Source: Saccopteryx bilineata (taxonomy: Eukaryota; Chordata; Mammalia; Chiroptera; Emballonuridae). Taken from it: a stretch of DNA of 64,000 nt. Positions within the stretch are counted from its first letter, which is position 1. Every line of letters starts with the position of its first letter. The position numbers and the translations under genes were made by a program. Positions 55,701 through 64,000 of this stretch are shown one piece after another. The notes under the pieces are model-generated. The model did not search any database. It was not told where the DNA came from and was given only the letters and a program-made list of their open reading frames with translations. The stretch lies in NCBI RefSeq assembly GCF_036850765.1, contig NC_089492.1:101079022-101143021 (forward strand), in the 5' to 3' direction.

Positions 55701-57960
55701 TTGCATACATATTAATGATTGTTATGTCCTTTTGATGAATTAATCCTTTTTATGAAATAGCCCTTTTTATCCTTGATAATATTCCTGTGTGAAGTCCACT
55801 TTGTCTGATATTAACATAGCTACGCTAACTTTCCTATGATTAGTGCTTGGTCTATCTTTTTGCACACATTTATGTTTAACCTATCTATCTCTTCATATTG
55901 TGTATATTTCTTGTGGAAATCCATGTGTTTGGGTCTTGGATATTGAGCCCATTTACAAAATGCTTTTAATTGGACTAAATTTAATTGTTGATATGGTTGT
56001 GCTTAAGGTTACTGTCTTGCTATTTGTTTTCTATTTTTTCCATTTGTTTTTATTCTTTGTTTCTTCTTTCATGTTTTCTTCTTCTATATTGATTATTTTT
56101 TACAATTCCATTTTTATAAATTATTGGCTTAGTGACTATGCCTTTTTTTTTTTAAAGTTAGTGGTTTCTTTAAGCTTTAAACTATATAACATTCACTTCT
56201 ATCTACCTTCAAATAGTATTATACTACTTTACATGTATTAGAAACTTTAGGAGTATACTTTTATTCTTCCCACTCTCTCCTTTATGCTATTGGTATCATA
56301 CATTTTACTTCTACATGTCATGAACCTCACAATACATTGTTATCATTTTTGCTTTAAGCAATTAATTATCTTTTAAAGCCACTTAAAAACAAGAAAAAAT
56401 CTTTACACTTATTTATATATTTACCATATCCAGTGTACTTCACTCATTTATGTAGATCTGAGTTTCTATATAATATCATTTTCTCTTACTTGAAGACCTT
56501 TAATAATTTCTTATTATGCAGGTTGGCTGACAGTGACTTCTGTCATCTTTTGTTTGTCAGATAAAGCTTTTTTATTATTATTAAAGTTTCTTTTCACTGG
56601 ACATAGAATTTTATTGACAGCATTTATTTTCTTTATCACTTTTCTCTAGATAAAGACCTTTAATTTGCTAGATTTTTAAAAAACAATTTTAAAATGTCAT
56701 TTTATTGTTCTCTAGCTTGTATTTTTCCTAATGAGAAGTCAGTGGTAATTTTTATCTTTGTTCTTTTGAATATACTTTTGAATGTGTTCTTTTGAATATG
56801 TGTTTTGAGGGGAAGGGGCTGATTTTAAGATTGTCTCTTTTCTACTGTTTGATTATGGTATGCCTTAATGTGACTTTATTTTGTTATTCTGCTTGAGGTT
56901 TGCTGGCCTTGTAGATCTTTGGGTTTATAATTTTGATCAAATTTTGGGCTTATTTCTTAGGTAGATTTTCTTTCTCATTTCTCCTTTTGTCCTTTTGGAG
57001 CTTCAATTATGTATATTTTAGACTGCCTGGTATTGTCCCAGGTGTCACTGAAGCTCTGTTCAATTTTTTTATCCCCTTTTCTCTCTTTCTTTCAATTTGA
57101 TAAGTTTCTGTCACTATCACCAATCTTTTCATCCATTGACTAATCTGATATTAAGGCCATCTGGTAAACTTCTAATCTCAGATGTTGTATATTTTTGGCT
57201 CTGAAAGTTCATTTGATTTCTTTTTTTATAGTTTTCATTTCTCTCCTCGTTATGTTTATGTTTGTTTTTGGAGTTTTTTTTAGCCCTAACTATGTTTGTA
57301 ATATCTTCTTATGACTCCTTGTTTTGCTAAAACCATCATCTTGCCGTTTGTGGGTCTGTTTCTATTGATCTATTTTGTTTTTCTGTTTTTGCTTATGTTT
57401 TTTTTTTCCCTTCTTTGCAAATCTAGTAAGTTTTTGAGGATGCAAGACATTGTAAACATTATGTTGTTGAAGGTGTGAATTTTATTTTCTCTTGGTAGTC
57501 AGTTAAGCTACTTGTAGATCAACTTGAGTCTTTCAGTTTGTTTTTGTTTTGTTTTGTTTTTAAGCTTTGTTGGGGCATGCCTAGGGTAGCTTTTACTTTA
57601 CAACTAGTTTAGCCCTACTTTTAAAGCCTTATCTTTGGAGATCTTCATCAACTGCCTCTATTATTTAATGATCTCTCTCTACTACTGCTAGGTGGAACTG
57701 AAGCATCTGGTAGCTTGGCATTCTTTACTTATCCACATGGAGTCACTTTGTGGAAGTACAGCTTAATCTTTAGGCAAAGATTCAAGGAGGACCCTATACA
57801 AATTTCTGAAGCTCTGATTATGCATAGCTCCCTCCTCTCTGGCATTCTGCTGTCTAAATTCCAACCACCTCCCTGATTCCATCTTTTCTACCTCCTCAAC
57901 TTTGTTAGTCTTTGACTTTTGCATGGGGGTGATCTTAAGGCTCACTTCTCCTGGAGAGCA
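52735..57960 (-). repeat. Old, long LINE-1 relic, minus strand
   Basis: About 5 kb of decayed LINE-1 in the reversed order: ORF2 3' part at 52,740-53,580, RT region about 53,980-54,900 ('tcaaagaaccagctttgg' at about 54980), endonuclease region about 55,200-55,900 ('ggagtgtttagcagcc', 'gtcaaaatgctttt'), ORF1-like part about 56,400-57,200, then a 5' part. Length and order suggest a nearly complete old copy. Open pieces such as 54711-55139 and 55843-56241 are plus-strand shadows. Interrupted by the SINE at 53589. Confidence 0.8.
53589..53957 (-). mobile_element. tRNA-derived SINE (class A), minus strand
   Basis: Head complement AACCGGTCAGGG at the right, tail T18-T19 at the left. The 17-bp target duplication is CCTCATCTATTAATTCT at 53572-53588 and CCTCATTTATTAATTCT at 53958-53974, one change. 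CpG-rich and little decayed. ORFs of 67-106 codons on both strands inside it are artefacts. Confidence 0.95.
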
Positions 57961-58773
57961 CAGTACTGTGCTGCCTGTTGTCTAATAGCTAAAAGCAGTG
58001 TTTTCATATATTCAGAACAATTGTTACAGTTGAGGGTCACGTCTGATACACATTTTTAGTCATTGCTAGAAACAGAAGCATTCTAATGCCTTTTAAAGAT
58101 TAATAATTAATAGTTTAGAAATTCACTCGTTCATCATCCCACAGTGATTTAGCGAGTACCTGCAATGTTCTAGGTATTTGAGGATACAAAGGAATTGAGG
58201 ATACAAAGGAATACCGGAGAAGACAAGCATGTATTATAAATAACTAGAAAGATATATCTAAGCCCAAAAGAGAACACAAGTAACCATGTGGTGGGGGCAG
58301 AGGTACTAATAAAAAATAAGTCTGATTTTATAGGTGTTCCCAGGTTGAGGACTGGCAGAAAGGGATTTCCAAATAGAGCAATAATAAATGAAAAGGTACA
58401 GAGACATGAAATAGGATAATATACTTAAAAAGATAGTTTTATTAACTAATTATTTATTTAATAAACATAAATTTACTGTCTATTAGATGCTATGCAGTGT
58501 GCTAAGGGTTGGGCATCCAGAGGATAAGATGTTTATGATTCCTGCCTACATAGAGCTTTTAGTTTAGTAGTGCAGTGTGAATGGAACATAGGGAACACAA
58601 GCAGGGGTGATACTTGTGGGTAAGGTATAGCAGGAATGGCGGGTAGAAGGCAGGTTGTGAGCTACCTTTAAGGCTGTTCGAAGGGGTTAGTCATTGTCCT
58701 GAAAGCCACTGCCCTCCAAACATTTTTATCTTATTTCCCATCTATAAAAGTTTTTGCATATTTTCCCAATATA
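57961..58773 (-). repeat. LINE-2 relics in unique DNA
   Basis: 58132-58270 ('tcgttcatcatcccacagtg', 'gcgagtacctgcaatgttct') and 58440-58570 ('aaatttactgtctattagatg', 'gtgctaagggttgggcatcc') are reversed LINE-2 ends. A 17-bp tandem repeat (TGAGGATACAAAGGAAT, twice, 58179-58212) lies in the first. The rest is unique. Confidence 0.5.
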
Positions 58774-58901
58774 CAGGGTGGGACAAAAGTAGGTTTTCAG
58801 TTGTTTGTCTGGAAAATAATGCAATAATTATAAATAATAATATAAGAATAAACTCTGTTTTATGTACTCACAACTGTAAAACCTACTTTTGTCACACTCT
58901 G
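58774..58901. mobile_element. Mariner MITE, about 128 bp
   Basis: Left end CAGGGTGGGACAAAAGTAGG, right end complement CAGAGTGTGACAAAAGTAGG, so inverted ends with three changes over 20 bases, preceded by TA (58772-58773). The interior is AT-rich and has no ORF. The ends differ from those of the mariner at 40085, so it is another family. Confidence 0.85.
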
Positions 58902-60179
58902 TGTATATATTCATTTATTAATAAACTATATACATGTATTACTATGTTGCTGTATTATGGACACTATAAAATATACAAAAAACAATGTAAATGGGATAAC
59001 ATACATAGACATTCTGGCATTCTCTTCCTGCACTCCAGGCTTTATCCTGCACATCCCAGGTGCACATCCCTCACTTTGTAGACCAGAGGGCAATGGGAAG
59101 CTTACAGATTGATTAGAATTCTGTTTTATAAAGATTCTGTACATAATTTTTATTTTAGTCATGTTGAATAATGCTTTTAAAAGAAGGAAATAAGTCAGAC
59201 AAATATGACTCCTTCCAGCCCCAGGAGTATATACTGGGGCTGCTCCATAGAAGAGGTTAGAAATCTAACCAGGCGAGGTATTTGTTACATTATTAAGATG
59301 CAGTACAATAGACTGGCCAAGTGACTTAAGTAGTAGAATATCCAATGCAGAGCTGCAATCCTTGCAGCCAAACTGGCTTTGTTACATGCATCACTTTATA
59401 CCTTAGTCTTTGGGAAATTACTTTTTGATTCACCTGTATTATGCCCAGAAGTGAAGAAATAAGGGGTTATTTCTAACTAAAGACATACTAAAGAAGAAGC
59501 TGGACCCTGGGAGCAAAAGTAGGTCGTTTTGGCAGTCGCAGAATCAGTGATGCAGGCTAGATGAGGACAGTAACCAAGAAGATAGAATTAGGAGCAGGTG
59601 CCTTCAAACCAGAAAGACAATTATCAGCCTTAGGACCCAGGAGGGCTACAGAGTTTGGAGAATGTATGCAAGGTCGTCTCTGTGCGGCCAGTGAGGCAGG
59701 CTGCGTCGGTGGAGTCAGGAACCCGACCAGAGTGGGGCATGAAAATCTAAACAAAAGGCGGTGTGGAAGTAGTGCCCCAGATTTATCCTCTTGTTGAAAC
59801 ATTTCTATTGCCTATTTCTGAACTCTTAGCAAGTCTATGTCTGGTTTTAAAAAAAAAATCTCAAGAATAAAAAAAAAGAATAAATTAAATGAGGGCGTAT
59901 TGACCATACCCTTCTCTATATACGTCCTATGTAATTTAAGAGCAAGCTGTATAAACTTCTTTTCGAATTGGAAAACATGTCCAGAAAACTTATGTGTCAG
60001 GTGGGAAAGAATTCAGTTTGCTTTTTCCAACTTTTCTCCAGCTTTGATTTTGTTTTCTGCCTTAATAATTGTTGAGGCAAATGTGCCTACTTCCGCCCCT
60101 TCTCAAACATCTAACCTCTCGAACAACTGAGGTAGCTTTATATCTCCCTAGAAAGGGAAGCTGAGAACATTTCCTAGTA
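58902..60179. other. Unique DNA, no gene recognised
   Basis: Two overlapping ORFs on opposite strands (59557-59802 minus, 59561-59797 plus) lie in a locally GC-richer part, 59500-59790, without a recognisable domain. The 97-codon ORF (59837-60130) likewise. No named repeat. Confidence 0.4.
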
Positions 60180-60520
60180 TGAGCTGACCGGGCATTGTGT
60201 AGTAAGAAGGAACTATCACGTTACCAAAGTATTTGATACTCGGCTGCTGACGCTGTCCTGAGGCTGGTGGGCCAAGGCGGGGCACCTGTACAACAGCTAA
60301 TGGCAGTGATTTAGCTGTCAGTCATTTTTGAGTTCTAATTATTGTAAAGTACTTTGTTAGTTCAGAATGTGTTTGCTTAAGTCATTTCAGTAGTAATACT
60401 TTCCTCCAGGATGCAATTAGGTATTCTTCATTTTACAGCTCGTGCATAATAGCGGAGAAAACTGTAATTGCACAAGCAAAGCACAGATAAACACCAGATT
60501 ATCATATTAAAGTCCTTATT
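60180..60520. promoter_or_regulatory. Candidate conserved non-coding block
   Basis: Repeat-free and of high complexity, with dense site-like words: ACAACAGCTAATGGCAGTGA near 60291, TCTAATTATTGTAAAG near 60335, AAACTGTAATTGCACAAGC near 60460, AGATAAACACCAGATTATC near 60484. Homeodomain-like (TAATTA), SOX-like and forkhead-like cores occur together. No ORF. Inferred from texture only. Confidence 0.3.
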
Positions 60521-60874
60521 AGTCTGTCAGAAGAAATTTTTTTCACTGAATGCTTTTTGGTTTAATATTATTCATTAAAAAAAATCAGGATGTTCCCAAT
60601 ATTAGTTTAGTTTTAAAGAAATCACTCAGGTCTTCATTTTTGTTAGGAAACTAGTCTTTTCTCTATCCCCTCCCCAATGTTACTAAAATAGCAAATATCC
60701 CTTTTAAAATGTTTAAATATATGTAAGCTGTTTTAATTCTTTTTTTGATCTATCTGATGACCTCTTAACCTTAAAGTGTAGACCTTTTCCTACTTCAGAT
60801 TTGACTGCAGTGTTAAGAAGCCCATTAGTAACTTTAAACCCAGAATGACAGTGGTTATTTAAAATAATACTGTC

Positions 60875-61078
60875 ACCTGACCTGTGATGGTGCAGTGGAT
60901 AAAGCATTGACCTGGAATGCTGAAGTCGTGAGTTCAAAACCCTAGGCTTGCCCGGTCCTGGTACATACAAGAAGCAACTACTATGAGTTGATGCTTCCCG
61001 CTCCTCCCCCTTCTCTCTCTCTTTCTATCTCCTCTCTCTAAAATCAATAAATAAAATCTTTAAAAATTAAAAAAAATG
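60875..61078 (+). mobile_element. Short tRNA-derived SINE (class C)
   Basis: Plus-strand copy: head ACCTGACCTGTGATGGTGCA, pyrimidine-rich body, tail AAAATTAAAAAAAATG. The 14-bp target duplication AAAATAATACTGTC is perfect (60861-60874 and 61079-61092). Confidence 0.94.
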
Positions 61079-61337
61079 AAAATAATACTGTCTCCCATTT
61101 ATTTATAGCTTCTTTTTCATTTGAAAAGCCACTATATTAAAGTATCCCTAAATTTACATATATATTTATGTATTTTTCTGTAAAACCATATATACTTTCG
61201 TTTCAACTATGGTTTCATCTTCTGGAAGGAGGAACTGCCTTAGACAGTTTGTTATTTCAGTGTTCAAGCCTCTGAGTCAATATTGTTCAATTTCCATTTG
61301 AAATAGGGTTTTTTTTCCCCTCAAGATTTGAGGAGAA

Positions 61338-61662
61338 GCCTGACCAGGTGGTGGCACAGTGGATAGAGTGCCAGACTGGGATGTGGAGGACCCAAGTTCG
61401 AGACCCTGAGGTTGCCAGCTTGAGCGCGGGCTCATCTGGTTTGAGCAAAGCTCACCAGCTTGGACCCAAGCTCGCTGGCTCGAGCAAGGGGTTACTCTGT
61501 CTGCTTGCTGTCAAGGCACATATGAGAAAGCAATCATGAAAAACTAAGGTGTCGCAACGAAAAACTGATGATTGATGCTTCTTATCTCTCTGTTCCTGTC
61601 TGTCTGTCCCTACCTATCCCTCTCTCTCTCTCTGTCTCTGTAAAAAACAAACAAACAAACAA
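61338..61662 (+). mobile_element. Long tRNA-derived SINE (class B)
   Basis: Plus-strand copy with head GCCTGACCAGGTGGTGGCAC, box B AGTTCGAGACC and tail (CAAA)n. The 15-bp target duplication AAGATTTGAGGAGAA is perfect (61323-61337 and 61663-61677). Confidence 0.96.
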
Positions 61663-61982
61663 AAGATTTGAGGAGAATACACAGAATTGCCCCTTCCACC
61701 CTGCATGCCCTCATGAAATCTAACAGACTTTCTTCTATTGCAGTCATTATTACAGGCTAAAAACGGAAGGAAAGAAACTAGTTGTTTGTCATGAGAAATT
61801 ACTGAGAAGTCTAAACTCCTGGCGTCTCCTTCACATGAAAGCTTCCCTAATGAGAATCCAAGGCAAACACTGTTTTTTCCAGTTCCTCATAGTGTTAATT
61901 TTTCAAATGAGCCAAGTCCTCTCAAGAGGAAGGCACCACTATTTTTCTAACATAAAATTGTAGGGTGCAATATAATTTGTAA

Positions 61983-62224
61983 TTTTTTTTTTTTTTTTTT
62001 TGTATTTTTCTGAAGCTGGAAACAGGGAGGCAGTCAGACAGACTCCCACATGCGCCCGACCGGGATCCACCCAGCACGCCCACCAGGGGGCGATGCTCTG
62101 CCCATGGGGGGGGGGTCGCTCTGTCGTGACCAGAGCCACTCTAGCGCCTGGGGCAGGGGCCAAGGAGCCATCCCCAGCGCCTGGGCCATCTTTTGCTCCA
62201 ATGGAGCTTCGCCTGCGGGAGGGC
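61983..62224 (-). mobile_element. tRNA-derived SINE (class A), head missing
   Basis: Minus-strand class A copy with T18-T19 tail at the left and GC-rich body, ending abruptly at 62224 (CTGCGGGAGGGCC) where the tRNA-like head should follow. So it lacks the polymerase III promoter; this is probably 5' truncation at insertion. A (G)9 run lies at 62106-62114. Confidence 0.9.
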
Positions 62225-62350
62225 CAATTTTTTTTTTTAATAAAAAAATTGCATGTCATCTAGGCAGCTTGACTTCCTGTTTATTAACTGGGTAGACTCT
62301 TTCTTGAGGACTGTTGTTTGGTCCACATGAAACGTACAGAAGCAGGAGCC

Positions 62351-62701
62351 GCCTGACCAGGTGGTGGCGCAGTGGATAGAGCGTCGGACTGGGATGTGGA
62401 AGGACCCAGGTTCGAGACCCCGAGGTCGCCAGCTTGAGCGCGGGCTCCTCTGGCTTGAGTAAAAGAGCTCACCAGCTTAGACCCAAGGTCGCTGGCTCCA
62501 GCAGGGGGTTACTCGATCTGCTGAAGGCCCACGGTCAAGGCACATGTGAGAAAGCAATCAATGAACAACTAAGAAGTCGCAACGCGCAACGAGAAACTGA
62601 TGATTGATGCTTCTCATCTCTCTCCGTTCCTGTCTGTCTGTCCCTGTCTATCTCTGCCTCTGTAAAAACAAACAAACAAACAAACAAACAAAAAAAAAAA
62701 A
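62351..62701 (+). mobile_element. Young long tRNA-derived SINE (class B)
   Basis: Plus-strand copy with head GCCTGACCAGGTGGTGGCGC, intact box A-like GGCGCAGTGGATAGAG and box B GGTTCGAGACC, tail (CAAA)n A12. The 15-bp target duplication ACAGAAGCAGGAGCC is perfect (62336-62350 and 62702-62716). CpG sites are largely kept. ORFs over it are artefacts. Confidence 0.96.
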
Positions 62702-62716
62702 ACAGAAGCAGGAGCC

Positions 62717-63299
62717 ATGTTCCACATATTCCATATTGGGGGTTAATTGCTCCGACCGCTTTGTGATCTCTGCCCCTCCTGCACGTAGGGGCGGAGGCAG
62801 AAGCCTTGGACAGCCAGTTCTGCTTTCTCACCTGGCAGAGGGGTATAAAGAACACATTTGCAGGCACTGGCAAGCCCAAGCCCTCAAGTGGGGAAGATTA
62901 TCTCTGGGTTGTCTGAGCTGTTAAGTTAGCTCCCCAAATGGTTTGTTCCACAGCAGGTCCAATCTTTTCATTACGTCCTGAATTACACTTGTTTGGCTTT
63001 TAGACATGGAGAAAATAAGAGCAAGAAAATGAACGAAGACTGGTAGATATTTAAGGAATATTTCAATCAAAACTAAACAGGTTAGATATAATAACAAAGC
63101 CAACTTGGAATATTAACAAAGCTAATTTGAGTCAGGATATCTGACTAAATTGACTGACTAGTTGATGGATAAGTTGTTATTGTATTTGTCTGAACTTCCA
63201 TTGTGTTTTTATGATGGTAGCAGATAGTACTAGATGATGGTTTGCTTATCAGCAATACCATCTTTCTGATTTCCTGGTGGGTTTTATTCAGTTCTTATG
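62717..63299. other. Unique DNA, no gene recognised
   Basis: No named repeat, exon or RNA gene. Confidence 0.45.
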
Positions 63300-63570
63300 G
63301 ACGAGTTAGCATAGTGGTCAAAGGTATGGGTGCTGGAGCCAGACTGACTGTAAGGGTTCAAATTACAACTCTGCCACTCTCTAGCTTGGTAAATTGGGGA
63401 AAATTACTTAATATCTGTGCTTCAGTTTTATTGTCCATAAAATGGGAATAATTATGAAATCTACTTCATAAAATTGTAATGGATTATGTTAAATGACTTA
63501 GTAAATATGAAAGCACCTAGAATAGTGCCCGGTACACAAAAGCACTCTGCAGATGTAGCTAGCTATAGCC
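63300..63570 (+). repeat. MIR SINE, plus strand
   Basis: 'agcatagtggtcaaaggtat', 'tgctggagccagactgactg', 'acaactctgccactctctagc', 'gtgcttcagttttattgtcc', 'gaatagtgcccggtacac' follow the MIR consensus in order. Confidence 0.88.
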
Positions 63571-64000
63571 GTGTCATGCTTTATATATGACACACAGGTC
63601 ATTAAGTGAACTTTCAACACCGGTTCCTGTCTTCTGTGGTTAGATGTTTGAATATTGGTGATATCCTAAAGCCCCCTGTTCAGCCCTACCCGGTTAGGCT
63701 AATCCTGTGTGAGGCAGGCAGATCACTCAAATGTGAGCTTGGTTTCTCCATTTGTAGTCAATCAACCCTCAATATCCAAATGAAGATTACCCATTTTGAG
63801 GACTATAGATTGAGGTATTTGAGTTCTGGACTATATTTTGCTCTGTTCCACCTCTTTCTAAGGGCACCTCATTTAATAGATATTGATTGGGTGCTCTGGA
63901 AATAGAAGTTAATTTTATGAACTATCTACAGATTCCAGGGTAACTTAAAAACATATAATGCATTGATAAATATATAGAATTGATATATATTTTGAATTGT
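63571..64000. other. Unique DNA, no gene recognised
   Basis: A 99-codon ORF (63606-63905) has no recognisable domain or coding context. The window ends in AT-rich sequence. Confidence 0.45.

Noticed and set aside
54711..56241. Hydrophobic ORFs of 106-142 codons resembling membrane proteins
   Set aside because: They are plus-strand shadows of a decayed minus-strand LINE-1; T-rich antisense gives Phe/Leu/Ile-rich peptides.
59557..59802. Overlapping 78- and 81-codon ORFs on opposite strands
   Set aside because: Local GC content alone explains mirror ORFs; no recognisable domain, repeat or retrocopy.

Overview
This is a stretch of mammalian nuclear DNA, most likely from a bat. It is AT-rich, has no long open reading frame outside transposons, and carries old pan-mammalian repeats (MIR, LINE-2, old LINE-1) under many younger insertions. 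The young SINEs have tRNA-like heads with A and B boxes: one type starts near CCTGGCCGGTTGGCTCAG, another near CCTGACCAGGTGGTGGCGCA. They look to me like the SINEs of horseshoe and related (rhinolophoid) bats and unlike the VES SINEs of vesper bats. That assignment is from memory and needs a database check. I see no functional protein-coding gene, no exon and no RNA gene. The window reads as a gene desert or a large intron.

Layout. 1-5.8 kb: two SINEs, an unidentified GC-rich segment (2.2-2.96 kb) and two high-complexity blocks that could be conserved non-coding DNA (3.0-4.1 and 4.6-5.2 kb). 5.8-11.2 kb: SINE, MIR, LINE-2 and hAT remnants. 11.2-12.7 kb: a solo LTR with a 6-bp target duplication and two SINEs. 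12.8-18.7 kb: a structurally full-length LINE-1 on the minus strand with a 14-bp target duplication and broken ORF1 and ORF2. It is followed at 18.9-20.0 kb by a 5'-truncated LINE-1 on the plus strand. 20.3-23.2 kb: an old LINE-1 split by a SINE and an LTR. 23.2-23.6 kb: a long GGAA/GAGG microsatellite. 23.6-34.5 kb: mostly unique AT-rich sequence with a hAT relic and several SINEs, one very fresh (26.7 kb).

34.6-35.7 kb: an intronless, broken retrocopy of MTCH2 inside an old LINE-1. 38.4-45.1 kb: a dense transposon zone. It holds a LINE-1 3' end, an LTR, an internally deleted mariner that still has a 108-codon ORF, SINEs, two non-autonomous hAT elements, and a composite of LINE-1 5'UTR sequence joined through an A-tract to a LINE-1 3' end. 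45-49.8 kb: unique DNA with a candidate conserved block (47.1-47.8 kb) and SINEs. 50-52.7 kb: MIR, an old repeat and a SINE split by a solo LTR. 52.7-58.0 kb: a long, decayed LINE-1 on the minus strand. 58-64 kb: LINE-2 relics, a mariner MITE, another candidate conserved block (60.2-60.5 kb), a run of four SINEs and a MIR.

The recognisable elements form layers: MIR/LINE-2/old LINE-1, then hAT, mariner and LTRs, then young SINEs and LINE-1s. Target duplications and nesting give the relative order. Nothing here amounts to a demonstrable new gene system. The least ordinary objects are the mariner mini-ORF, the LINE-1 5'UTR composite and the inverted LINE-1 pair.
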